Assembly (NCBI RefSeq): GCF_958295425.1
Contig: NC_081144.1
Span: forward strand, 20,994,853 to 21,058,852
Source of the DNA: Solea solea
Taxonomy: Eukaryota; Chordata; Actinopteri; Pleuronectiformes; Soleidae
DNA: 64,000 nt
Direction of reading: 5' to 3'
This document shows, one piece after another, positions 11,740-23,075 of the stretch (position 1 is its first letter; every line of letters starts with the position of its first letter). A model generated the notes under the pieces. That model saw only the letters and a program-made list of their open reading frames with translations, did no database searches and was not told the DNA's origin. A program made the position numbers and the translations under genes.

Positions 11740-12815
11740 TTTTGACAGTATCCTTGTTTGCCAGGGGAATGTCTCTCCAGAGAGCAACAGCACACCGTCA
11801 CTCCTATCCAAGGTGTCAGATTGTTGTTTCCTACAAACAAAGTGATGGCATCCTGTGATTCAGACTGTCTGCAAAGATTCACACTGGATATGGCAAGCAG
11901 CCCTGCGTGGCCCTGTAATTCAAACAGTGCACTGGGAATAAGGGCTGCATTTTGATGGCACGAGGGCACAGAGTCACAGACGTCACTGTTGGAATAAGCC
12001 AGGTTCCAATTAGGTTTGCAAAGTTGTGAGCTGCTGAAACACGTTCTTTAATTCATCAGTTACAATAACCTTCATACCCCAGGTACCGCCCACATTACAC
12101 ATACATGTGGTTTAGGGTTAACTTAAATGTGTAAAGTAAAGTTTTTTCCTCTTTGGAAATTGTGTATGTTAGAAAATACTGGCTTGAGAACAACTGTGGA
12201 GTAAAGACGATCCAGGCTTCTGTTCAGGATTCAGTCGGCATTTCTAAAAATATGGCTCCATTGTTAGTATAACTCCTCAAATACACCTGCTCCCACACTA
12301 GCGTCTTTGGTTTGTTTACTAGCTGATATGTCTTTGTCCGGCAAATATGTCTTCCCTCAAAGCAAAAAGGAACAAAAAAAAAAAAGCTCTGTAACTTTGT
12401 GACAACCCTAGTGCTTGGCTGGCGTGTCTGTGTGGGTGTGTCTGTAGCTACTCCACTGACTTAGCTGCAGTTGCTACCAACAGCGATAACATCAAATGTA
12501 AATGTAATTCATCACAACTACTTGCCACTGTACCTTGTCACGTACGTTTGTCGCTCACCAATATCTCTCTTTTTTCCCTCTCCTCATCTTGTCGGCATCT
12601 TCTTTTTTTTTTGCTTATCCTGAGAGGTGTGCACGCTTCATGTTGTTGTTTATCTCTAATTATTACACGCTCTACACTCTGCTGCCAGTGCCAGCACAGA
12701 TGGGGCAGTCACTCAATCATTGCAGTGACGGGTGGCCATGTGTTGTTGCTGCAGTGGGTGTTTCTTCCAGAGACCCTCATAGGTGTCCTGCAGACTCTTG
12801 ACTCCCTGACAGCAA

Positions 12816-12831
12816 ACTAGCAGGGGGCGTC
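12816..12831 (+). promoter_or_regulatory. CTCF-like core motif
   Basis: actagcagggggcgtc is close to the CTCF core CCASYAGRKGGCRS with a substitution near its 5' end. Confidence 0.3.
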
Positions 12832-13871
12832 GTTCTCTGCAGTTCACACCCCCGTCTGGTGTCATTGCCGTGCGGCTGTGTGAGTTGTCCGTTGGGGGAC
12901 TCCCTCCCAACTCGGTGCCCCTAGGAAATTGCCCAGTTTGCCTGCCCCTCTGCAACAGCTCTGCTTGTAACCACCAAATGTACACAGTGTGGTAACCATC
13001 AATTTTTATACAATTGTATACCATCAACCTTCCAATCTAGGGAACGCTACGACCATCGTTTGTATGCAGCGTGTGTGCACATACACTTTACTGTCCTTTA
13101 CTACATGATGGAATTTTTCTAGTGGCGATGAATGACTCCACTGACATCCACAGGAAAAGGTCCTTTTCTTGTCAGACAGTGCTGCAACACTCCGTCTGAA
13201 GCAGAACAGGGTGTTTAGGTAGAGCTATTACAAAACCTCTAGAGGAGGGAACAATATTGAGATGATGTTGAGGCAGAATTGCTGCCACTCATTGCAATGT
13301 TTCCCCGTTGAAAAAGATATTTGCAAAGGCTCATTTGCAGGCTAATGCACTGCCAATCCACAGCAGATGTGTAATTTTGATCCAATCACTGTCACTCTGT
13401 GGCCCCGAACTGATGGGAACTTGCTCCATCTCAAAGACAGGTGTTAATCTAAGTACTCGCTGTAATGGTTAGTCTGACAGCACCTGCCCATGCCTTCAGT
13501 CTAGAAAAAATGTATTGCATTGGTGACCAGGAATATGTGTACAACAGGGCATTTCAACTCGTGCTCGCAGCAATATTCCGACACCTAAATTTGACTGTTG
13601 AGCCTTTTTATCCTGTCAAAAAGAAGTGTCGCCAATTAGTGCATTGCAGAGCTTTTGTGATGGTGATGAAAAAGCAGGGGCGGGAAAACTTTCATATCCG
13701 TGGCCTTTTAAAACTTCTTTTGAAAACCTAGACTAAAGTAGAAAGTTCTCAGAGCACCAATAATTCTGCCAGGAGTGAAATTCATATCATTATGCAGCTG
13801 TGCTTCAGAATTCACCTGTTCATCAATTCAGGCACTCTACATGTGCAATCTTAGTGTTGTTGTTTGAACAG

Positions 13872-13884
13872 TTTGCATGCAAAT
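13872..13884. promoter_or_regulatory. Palindromic octamer (POU-type) site
   Basis: TTTGCATGCAAAT contains ATGCAAAT and its overlapping inverse, a site type bound by POU-homeodomain dimers. It sits in a non-repetitive block. Confidence 0.3.
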
Positions 13885-14059
13885 CTGAATGATTCCTGAA
13901 TAATTGTTACTTCATGGGTCCGTACCGCACTCTTCCACCAAGTTTCAATAACATTAGTTGTCATGTTTGCATCATTTTGGTAACAAGACAGATGTTCATA
14001 ACATAACCTTCTTGGTAGAGGTCATTTTTTGAACACATACATCGTACAGACCTCTCTTA

Positions 14060-14368
14060 AGCCCCTTTTCCACCTATGGTCCCAAGCCACGAGTGACTAG
14101 TGGCTTGTAAAGCAGTTGTTTTTCAGTGTAACCGAATCGTTAGAATCAGCTCATTATTAACTATTTGTTCCGTACCTCCTCCATGACCAGAGCCCAGACT
14201 AAATACAGCAGACTCCTCTGTTGAATATTGAGATTTTAGACATTTCCCTGGTAATTGTTTGGCGATTAACCCGCGTTTTCAGGATTGTTAAGTCTTTTTA
14301 ACTGGTCTTATTCACACCTCTTCCTGTGACGGCTCTCTGACCAATCAGTGGCCGGTGGAAACACGGCA
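14060..14368. mobile_element. Harbinger-like MITE, copy A (309 bp)
   Basis: It is flanked by TTA (14057-14059 and 14369-14371). The ends are AGCCCCTTTTCCACC and, on the other strand, TGCCGTGTTTCCACC. The interior (ccatgaccagagcccag; tttaactggtc; ccaatcagtg) aligns in order with copy C at 49866-50269. Three-base TWA duplications are typical of PIF/Harbinger elements. It has no coding capacity. Confidence 0.6.
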
Positions 14369-14813
14369 TTATAGTTAGAACTGCTTCTCTTTGGTGAGGC
14401 ACTTGATGTCAGATGGTAGTGTTGATCATACAATTAAATATCATCCCAATCAACAGCAGAGAAACAAAGGTAAAGAACCTAATATCTCACCCACACAGAG
14501 ACTAACAAGCTCAGCATGTGCAGGTGTAAAGATGAGGCTTTCAGTTAGTTTTGTACTTTTTGTAGACCAAATATTTTTGCAAGCATTAGGTGCAGCGTAC
14601 ATAAATGTCTCTTCAAATGACACATGGTTTTAGACGACGTTTATAATGGAACCAGAGGTGATCACTGAGTTAATACACACGCTATGAAAACTGGATTTGG
14701 ACCCGTCATTTCAGACAGAAAGGTAAAAAGGTTCAATCAAACACCATGTAATGGAGGTCCTCTCAGTCTCATTTGGCAAAGCTCTTTCTCCAGATTACAT
14801 CTGTGACCAGCGT

Positions 14814-14832
14814 TTTATTTATTTATTTATTT
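14814..14832. repeat. (TTTA)n
   Basis: Four to five units of attt. Confidence 0.85.
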
Positions 14833-15199
14833 CACATCATGTTATACATTTGCAGTAAGACATAACAATGACACCGCTGTGTATTCTGTGTTTGATTAAC
14901 TCGACCTCTGTTCTTACATTGTGAAGTTTGAATTAGGCCCAAATATTCAAAGGCCTTTGTGAGCAGCACTGCAGCAACATTCTTACTCAGAAAGAACAAA
15001 ACCACCCTTTATACAATATTCAACATCAGTAGAACTGCTATATCCACTTTGATGCAAAAGTAAATATGAATGTTTAATTTATTTGAACGGGAAATAATGA
15101 CACAATATTCATGCACACAGTGCTCATTTATATTTCATTCTTATGAATATGAGACTCTGTAGTCGCTCATGTCAAGTTCGGTGCCATCAGTGATCATCA

Positions 15200-15221
15200 G
15201 TGTGTGTGTGTGTGTGTGTGT
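15200..15221. repeat. (GT)11
   Basis: Perfect dinucleotide tract. Confidence 0.95.
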
Positions 15222-16048
15222 TCATGTGTTACCATCTTTCACAGTAAAACATACAGTGATTAACAAAGATATGAACAACAAAGATGATATAGAAAAAGGG
15301 TTTTTCCAGACATGGATATGGAGATTTTTTTAAACAGTTGTTCACCTTGTGAGATAAGTAGTAACAAACGAGGGCCACGTCCAGACGAAAACAACAAGAA
15401 AAAAAGTTCTAAAAGTTCCCCGTAAAGACGGTATCGTTTCAGGAAATATCGATCCAATATATAACGACTCAAAACACTGTAGGACATATGCATATACATA
15501 TATACATATAACGTTCCACCACAAACAGAGAAGAAGACGTTGTACACATTACAGATATAATAACGGAAACAGAGACAGAATGAAGAATGAGCCAGAGAAA
15601 AATAATGTCTGTTTATTTACAGTCCGTGCCGTTTCCGTGTGCATATTTAGCAACTTTACTGACCCCCGGCGCCTTTTTTCTTTTTAAATAAAGCGACTAG
15701 CGACAAATCTACCGACTCTCCGTCATAGACCTACATACTTTCTGAGAGGGAAATGCACAATTCTGCCAAACGAGTGAGATCCATCGAACTGTGTGTGGGA
15801 CAGTCACTGATCTGTTTTGTTTATTCAAGTAAGGTTTTCTCCTCTCTTTGTTTTACGATTCAACACTTTTTCCCCCCCGTGTGTGAAATCTCTAAAGACA
15901 GGACGTGTTCTCGTGATATCTAGCATCTTTTCAGACTGACTTTAGTTGCTTTTCATTGACAGTAGTTGGTAAAAGTGTCAAACAATCTCCAAACACAAGA
16001 CAATGAATGACAGCGCAAGAGAGAGCTGGGAATTACCTTCAGTATTCT

Positions 16049-16156
16049 CTGTCCACACGGAGACGCGAGGTCCCCTAAAACGCCGTCTCTGTGTTGACGG
16101 CAAAAAAAATGAGTAGGCGCATTCACCTAAACCCGTTTCTGTGTGGACGGGTCCTG
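16049..16156. mobile_element. Small MITE-like repeat with gtccacacgg ends
   Basis: ctgtccacacggagacg on the left and cgtttctgtgtggacgggtc on the right are inverted relatives, with a further gccgtctctgtgttgacgg in the middle. This motif pair is common in fish repeats. The superfamily is not assigned. Confidence 0.4.
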
Positions 16157-16736
16157 AGTGACCTTAGCGAGGGTTTATATGGCCACTTTTGAACAACAGA
16201 TTGAAAAAATCCAAGTCAAACACACAGTGGCCTTAAATAGTGAAAGATTGAAACTGAAAATCCCAGTCTCCAGTGTCAAAGTGCATTCCTTTAAAACAAA
16301 GACAAATATTAGATTCACAACGTGTCAGACGTACATAGAACTCAAACTGATTATCCTCCACCTTCTGCCTGACACGCGTCACATGTAAGTGTAGGATCGA
16401 TAAAATTGATCACGTGTATGAACATTTCAAAACATAGACCCTGTAGACCCCTAAACAGCTGTTTTTTCTTTTCTTTTTTGTTAATATGCAAAGAGTCACT
16501 CCTCCTCCCAGTCCTTTGTTAGTAATTGTAATTCATTTTTTAATGGAATTTATTTGAATTTACAATTAAAAGCACCAAACAGATTCTGAGGAATAAAAAT
16601 GTTACTTATGTGGTGAGAGGTCAATGACATAGTCCACGTTCTTCTTCTTTATCTTCTTGCTTTCTGATTTTTTTGTTGTTAATTTGTCCCATTTCTGTTG
16701 GACAGGTGCTGGGGTCTAGGTGGCAGCCTGCTTTCC

Positions 16737-16768
16737 TGGTGGTGGTGGTGGTGGTGTTGGTGGTGGTA
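16737..16768. repeat. (GGT)n trinucleotide repeat
   Basis: About ten ggt units with one gtt interruption. Confidence 0.9.
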
Positions 16769-17457
16769 CTTCTTCACAATTTCTTTTTGGTTGGTGTGCA
16801 GTGTCACGGGTGGTTTATTTTGTGGTCACTTCCCCTTTTACCCCACTACTGCTGCAGTAAACCCAGCTCTGTCCCCTCCCCTTCCCCTTGCCGTTGCCCT
16901 GACTTTAGCTTGTGCATTAAGACTATTCACTGTATTTTATATTCACAGACATTAAGAAATTGTAAATAAATCATTGTTTCTGCTAAAACATCACATCTTC
17001 AAGCAACTTTTGCAAAGCCTAAATGAAAGTTGGCCAGCTAGGCCTCCAGCGCACACACAACAGAAGTGACTCTTTAAAATGTCCTTTTAGTAATACAATA
17101 CTTCTACAAGTGTCATTGAATACAGGTCTTTTAAATAATCATTTCCTGGGGCTTAGAATCCAAAGTGATTCTCCATAATGTGTTTAAAAGTGGTATGATA
17201 GTGCAGTTGGCATTATATTTATATCTAAGTGGAATTAAACAGGTCAAATAATGCATTCAATTTGAGTTGAACCCTTACAGTACCTTGATACAAGAAAAAT
17301 GGCTTCTTCATGATGAAATTTGATAAAATTGCCCAGGAAATGCTCTAAATTGCCTCAGAAGCACAGAGAAAAGAAAAAAAAAACACTGTTAAAAATGTTA
17401 AACACTAGATTATTTGCAGGTTAAAAGCAGTTTTAAATAGTTTTTAGACTTGACTTA

Positions 17458-18701
17458 AGGCCCTGGTATACTTCCATGCACATGCCGCACACATAGCGTC
17501 ACCTATCACGGACCCTGGCATACTCGCGTGTCAGGGTCCTGTAATATCCCACTTCACCATCGGGTGGCGGTACAAGTCTGCATGCAGGGAAAAGGACGCA
17601 TTCCTGCAAAAGAAAGAGAACGATGCTACAGTCGAGGCTCGGATGATCCTTTGGCCGTTTCTGAATATCCATACTTGTGCGTACTTGTGTGTACTTGTGC
17701 GTACTTGCGTACTCTCGTACTCTCGTACTTGTGAAAACGTCATCAGCCTCAATCCAAGTGCTGTTCCAATTCTCAAGTAAGCGACAACGAGGACGGTTCT
17801 CAAACCCGGAAGTGTTCTCGCTCCGCCATTTTTACCAAGTATGCATCGGAGGTGACTTGAGCATACTTGGGATGGCCATGTATCCCAGAGTACATTTGTT
17901 GTTGACGTGTTATTTTGTTTTTAATGGAAACATTTGACCTGACAGTTTGAAAGTTTGTATATTGTTAATGTTTTATTTATTTTAACTCGCACGGTCATTG
18001 TATCTATATTTAAATATAATATGTAAATATTAGATATGTAGAGTAGTATATATTTGTACACGTTATATATTTATAGAGTAGTGTATATGTATATATATAT
18101 ATATTACTCTACAATGCTGTAATATATCTATTTTCCACATTATATTATTTGTATTGTATATTTTAATAGAAATAAATTAATAAATTAAGTTAAATATTTT
18201 AAATGTGATAATAATAAGAATATAGTTGCATTTATTAAAAGTATTTCATATGTTCATTTATCAACACTGTAGGTGGCGGTAATGAGGCTACAGCACTTGG
18301 CGCCAGCCACCATTCAAACAGCAGAACAACACATACATACTTGCTTACTTGTGTATTGAGAAACAGCCACATACTTGAGTACTCCCGTACTTGGCAAGTA
18401 TATACTCCCAGCGTACTTCTCATGTATATACTTCCCAAGTAAGCAAGTACATACTTGCTTACTTGAGTAATGAGAAACAGCCTCTGATTGATCCTTGGCG
18501 ATTACTTCTTCTGTTGTCAGAATGTTTTTTCTGCTTGGTGAGCGGGGTGCTTAATACTCCCCCTACTGGTGAGGTGGAAGTTCAGTCCACGCATGCACGC
18601 TCTTTGCACGTGGTTCCAAAATGTGAGCTGATGCAAATCGTGTCATGCACACGTTGCGTGTTGGGTCGACAGGCACTGTGCACGGAAGTATACCAGGGCC
18701 T
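17458..18701. mobile_element. Harbinger-like DNA element, 1.24 kb, with TTA duplication
   Basis: TTA at 17455-17457 and 18702-18704 flank near-perfect terminal inverted repeats: AGGCCCTGGTATACTTCC plus A/G, TGCACA on each strand, about 25 bp with one mismatch. The 3-bp TWA duplication fits PIF/Harbinger. No transposase reading frame is visible, so it is non-autonomous. About 830 bp of it is a second, nested element (17653-18482). Confidence 0.75.
17653..18482. mobile_element. Nested element with ggc(c/t)gtttctc ends and GTACTTG arrays
   Basis: Inverted ends ggccgtttctgaat and, reversed, ggctgtttctcatt both run into repeats of tacttg and gtacttg (17670-17735 and 18330-18470). A further tgagaaacagcc lies at 18356-18367, suggesting an internal duplication of the end. 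A near-duplicate tgatcctttgg / tgatccttgg lies close to both borders (17644-17654 and 18489-18498) and may be a target duplication. The centre (17940-18240) is extremely AT-rich. Confidence 0.5.
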
Positions 18702-18704
18702 TTA

Positions 18705-21184
18705 AAGATCAACAGGTCTCTGAGGGGTTACACAGGGAGGGGCTACTGAGGAAGCTCTGTCGTCCCATGTCGCTCTATTGCATGGATTTTGTTGTTGCAA
18801 AGTTATTATTTGGTAAACTAACAGCGGAACCTACTTTTACAACCTTTCTCCAGCAGACATATTTAGAACTGATGATTACATTAAGCTTTATTCTGGAAAA
18901 ATGTTCATTGTTATTAAAACTAACAATAAGGACTTGTTCGAAGTGAACAGGAGCTGCAGTTTTCTGTGTTGGCACTAACTAACCCTAACCCATATTAAAG
19001 GTTGAAAAAAAAAGTTTTCTTCTCACTTAGTAGAAAAGTTTGTCCTTCCTCTCCATCCGATTCTCTCTCTCTATCCACTTTTCTTTCTGTCTGGCTCGAT
19101 GTCTGCACCATTGGGCAGTAATGCAACCTGTGTGGGCAGAGTAGAAGCCAAGGGCAGAGGACAAAGCAGCGCAGAGCCCATCCAGCATCATCTGCTGACA
19201 GTAATAGCACACAGTAAGAGAGGTGGCAGACATGGGTGTAAAAAAAATAAAAAATAAAATAAAATTATTGACAAATGTTCTACTCCATCCACTTCGATCC
19301 TAAGCAGTGACATTCTTGCTATGAGGCAACTATGCCAGCCACTGCAGCACCGTGTGACCGGCTGAACGATTGAGAAAACTATTGTGAAGGTTTCAAAAGT
19401 GCAAAGTCCTGAAGGAAGTTTGAGAAAAGTGACAAACAGTGAGCATGAATCATTATTTAGTACAAAATGAAACGGAAACCTTGGAATTCACACCAGCCTG
19501 AGAAAAGTTCTCTGCTGCTTCAAAGTAAAAACATTGATAGATTTCAGCTTGGCTTAGGCCTAATTCTTCAGACCTTGAATGGTGCAATTTTACCAAAATG
19601 TGAAGACTAAGAAAGTCTTAAAAGGCACATTTGCTTTGATTAACTTTTACAGGATTGTAATCTTCTATTAGTTTGATTTTTTTGTTGATGTTTGTTAACC
19701 CTTTAACAATCGAGCGTATCACAGACGCTGACTTTTTTGGATAGTTGGTTAAAGATGGCAGTTTGATTGATGCGTCACGATCCAATTAATTCATTTGGGC
19801 CGTTGAGTATGATTGGATGATGTTTTTACAGGCCTGTCTGTTCCACAGGTGACTGATATTTTTCAAGCTCCAGTAAGTGATCGCCTACCTTTAAGCACAT
19901 AAAAAAAAAAAGAAATATACATACAAATCACACCGTCATCATACACCAAAAGGTAATGTTTCTGTTATCGTTCTTGTGTCCATCTGTCACATGAGCAAAA
20001 GCAGTTCTATTTGTCAATTTCACCCTAGAATACTTCAAAGTTAAATAAATAAATATAAAAATGTGAAAAGATGAAGTAGAAAGTAGGATACTCTCCTAAA
20101 AACTGTATCATAATAGAAGAGAATTAGAGATACTCAAACTAGAATGCAACTTGTATTGTTGAATGATGGCTGTTTATTTTCTTCCGCACTATCATGTGAC
20201 TTTCCTGACACATATAAAGTCGTCAACTTCCCGCATTTTATAACATTTAACATATAACACGTTTTTTTCACCCGCACTGAGAGTTTGAACTCTATCGCAC
20301 GTATACGATAAGTTTGTGGGTAAACTTTATGATATTTATGTGCTGGTTGACGTAAGAAGTTAACGTTGAGGCTACTCGAAAAAAAAAAACCTTCTTATTT
20401 TCCTGTCTGTATGTTTTTATATAACATCTCTGTGATTGAATGTGACAGCTTCGATCGCCCAGAAAGCCTCTGTGTTCTTACTGTATCCGACTGGAGACGA
20501 CTCTAGGTCATCCGTCTGGTGCAAACAAGACTCCCGAGGCGTCCGCCCACCACTATCAACAGCTGACAAGGTTAATACATTCAGGTTGAAGTGAAGTGTT
20601 CATGGATTACACAGAAAAGTTGTAGCCTGTCTAACTTCCCTGACCCCCAGAGCCCTAACAAGCTCATCAGAATTAGTGTTTCACATTATTAAAACATGAA
20701 GTTCAAATTGTGGAAGTGAATCACATCACGCCACTTAGAGGCGAAGCAAAGTGACAGTAACGGTGCGACAGAGAAGGGCATTCTATATTTAAACGCTTCG
20801 GTATCATTTTCTTTGCTAGGCTGTTCTGCAACATGTATTTCTTTTTCTTGTGAACAATAATTATGAGCTGCTAATTACAGTAAGTCTGTTGACGTGTAAT
20901 ATGTGTCAGATCAGTTCTCCCCATGTCTTCTTTTCTTTTTTCAATCTCCCGGCATCAGAAACCTGATTAGACACATGACATTATTATTATTTTCTTTTTT
21001 TACCATTAGTTCAATTAGCTGGTGTGAGTTAAAAGGGAAAATAAAGTGTTTTATAGCTGTGATGTTTCATCAGAGGTGTGGTATAGAACAGCCACTGATG
21101 AATGCCTCATTGCTCCTGTTTGTGCTGCACCACTGAAGAAGGAGCGTGTAAAGCTAAGGTGTGTGTGTGTGCTCCTGCTTTGAG
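18705..21184. other. Unassigned sequence
   Basis: AT-rich with A/T runs; a ttaaccctttaac motif at 19695 resembles a piggyBac end but has no partner. A possible exon at 20449-20570 was judged too weak. Confidence 0.45.
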
Positions 21185-21595
21185 ACTACACACACACACA
21201 CACACACCTTTACACAGCATTTGTAGTGAGGACACTTGAGGACATAATGCATTCCTTAGCCCCTTACCCTAACCCAACTCAACCCAATTCTAACCCTAAA
21301 ACCAAGTTTTTTTTCCCTTAAAAAGCCCCTTTAAGGAGTGATAGCATGTGAGCACCACCAAAAATTGTCCTCACTTTCCCCAAAATGTTCTTTTTGGTCC
21401 TCACAAAAATACCCCTACAAGAACACACAGGGGTTTGTGCAGCTATTCCACGTTGACTTCCATTCATTTGGACAGCTTAAACAAAGTGTTTTCCCTTTAC
21501 CCTCATTAGGAGCCAGGTTTTGGTCTGTATGAGGACTACTGGTCCTGACAAGTTCAGTGTTTATGCCAGGAAAGGTCCTAAAGAAGGCAGTGCGG
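21185..21595 (-). repeat. Microsatellite-associated repeat (taagggttagg / gtcaggacc type), minus strand
   Basis: It starts with (CA)n at 21189-21208, then gaggacacttgaggacataatg, ccctaacccaactc and ttggtcctcacaaaaatacc. It ends with a piece, taggagccaggttttggtc ... ggtcctgacaagttcagtg, that is the reverse complement of the starts at 25344 and 49299. Read on the minus strand it is a gaggac / gttagggttagg family next to a CA/GT tract. Confidence 0.55.
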
Positions 21596-21698
21596 AAACA
21601 CAAACAGACAGACACACAGAGCCACTAAAAACAATAGTTTTACTCCCTCTCCGTGGGGTGAAGTAACATATGGAAGCACGCACACACACAAGGTCCCT

Positions 21699-21862
21699 TG
21701 CCGCTTTTCCATTATACAGTTGACATAACACTACTCGGCTTGACATCACATTTTAGTATCGGCTCAGCTCGCATGGAACCTCACCGGAGCAGGCACCAAA
21801 AAAAACCTGAGAGTCGAGTCGAGTCAAGCCGAGTAGTGCTACAACTGTATAATGGAATAAAC
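21699..21862. mobile_element. Harbinger-like MITE, copy B (short, about 160 bp)
   Basis: Inverted ends of about 40 bp: attatacagttgacataac ... ctactcggcttgac on the left and its near reverse complement on the right (gtcaagccgagtagtgct ... acaactgtataatgg). The interior (agtatcggctcagctcg; cctcaccggagcaggcacc) matches the right third of copy C. The flanks do not show a clean duplication. Confidence 0.6.
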
Positions 21863-22527
21863 AAATCACCTCATTTTCTACTCTGCTTGAGAAGTTCTTT
21901 AAGGTACAGTGCGTTAAAACTAGTACAAATTAGAAGGTCTAATGGTGGGACCGCAGATTTTAACACACAGAGGACTCCTTTCCCAAGCAAACCTGGGTAA
22001 TACAGTATAACAGAAAGCATATCAAACGCCTTTGTCTGTGAAGTCAGCTTCTGCTTCAGAATGTCAAATGCATGCTCTGGCTGGTTTGTCCATTGAGCCT
22101 CCACAAAGCAAAGCACATATAAAAGCTTCATACTAAGGGCCAAAGAAACCAAATCATTCTTATTTTGAAGGGATTTTGACACCTATGCAAGCATACGTAT
22201 CTGTTGTAAGTGTCATTTCTGCCAATAAACTCTCCTAAATGTTATACACTGCCTTAAAAAAAACACCTTTCTCAGTTTAGCAGTTCTCTTATGATCCGAG
22301 ATACTTTTATCTTCATTAGCATGTACTCAGATGATGATAATCAGGCCGCCTGGATTTATTTTGATTTTATGGCTGTAGAATTGTCAAAAAATTTTCAATG
22401 AGTGAGTTCTTCTGCCCATTTTTCCATGACAACGCGCTGGTCGATCTCGCCTGTGATTGGCGATCGTTCCGTGGACTTCCTGAGGGCTACCGTAATGACA
22501 AGTACAGCTCTATTTCACTGCTTTCCG

Positions 22528-22640
22528 GTATCCATCCGTCCGTCTTCTACCACTTTATCCTCCACCTGAGGGTTGTGGAGGGAGTGCTGTGCCAATCTCA
22601 GCTGACAGGGTACACCCTGGACAGATCACCAGTCATCCAT
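22528..22640 (-). mobile_element. V-SINE fragment (3' half only)
   Basis: The block cgtcttctaccactttatcc through ccaatctcagctgacaggg and gtacaccctggacagatcacc corresponds to the 3' portion of the element at 61249-61665, in the same minus orientation. The tRNA head and central domain are absent. Confidence 0.65.
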
Positions 22641-22789
22641 AGTTTTGGAATTTTCTACATATCACAAACGGTCTAGGAGTTACAGTAATGAGATGTGCAC
22701 ATGTCAAATCCTGTCGCCGACGAAGGGTTCATGTTCACAAAAAAGTTAAAGCTGCTCCATTGAAGCCAATTAATTGATCCCCTTGCTGT

Positions 22790-23075
22790 GTGAATCCTGT
22801 GAGCATTTTAACGTCTTTAAACTGGTTTTTACAGCCTACGTCTCTGCTCTTGGTTTATTCTAATTCTAATCAGCACCGCTTCCCAGATAGGTCGTGTTTT
22901 CTGCCAGGACCTCAAGAACCCTACTGTAGATTCAGTGCACCGCCAGACGGCAGACATACTAAGTTAACAACCAGCTGGTGAACAAATGAGAGCGTTTAGC
23001 AGCGGAGGAGCCGGAGCTTCCCTCGGGAGGCACTGGAGACTTGAACGGAGATAAAAGGCGAGTAAATATTGGACA
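22790..23075 (+). repeat. Teleost dispersed repeat (unnamed), copy 1
   Basis: ctgccaggacctcaagaacc then accagctggtgaacaaatgag, gtttagcagcggaggagcc and gtaaatattggacaggtgg follow the order of a repeat seen in many fish loci. Part is shared with 26185-26232 in this window (tttagcagc ... tccctcagga-like). Confidence 0.4.

Larger units (their letters stand above)
9705..14059. other. Unassigned sequence with possible regulatory block
   Basis: Microsatellites at 11455 and 11702, a CTCF-like motif at 12816, and a motif-dense non-repetitive block at 13200-13920. No convincing exon. Confidence 0.45.
14372..17454. other. Unassigned sequence
   Basis: Microsatellites at 14814, 15200 and 16737 and the small repeat at 16049. 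Nothing else supported. Confidence 0.45.

Noticed and set aside
11362..11969. Two overlapping frames of about 148 codons on the minus strand
   Set aside because: Built over (CA)n/(GT)n tracts; no family similarity recognised.
19695..19715. ttaaccctttaac as a piggyBac end
   Set aside because: No matching inverted end with TTAA was found within about 1 kb.
20449..20570. Block with an acceptor-like and donor-like site and two open frames
   Set aside because: The donor is weak and two frames being open over 40 codons is not rare; no partner exons.
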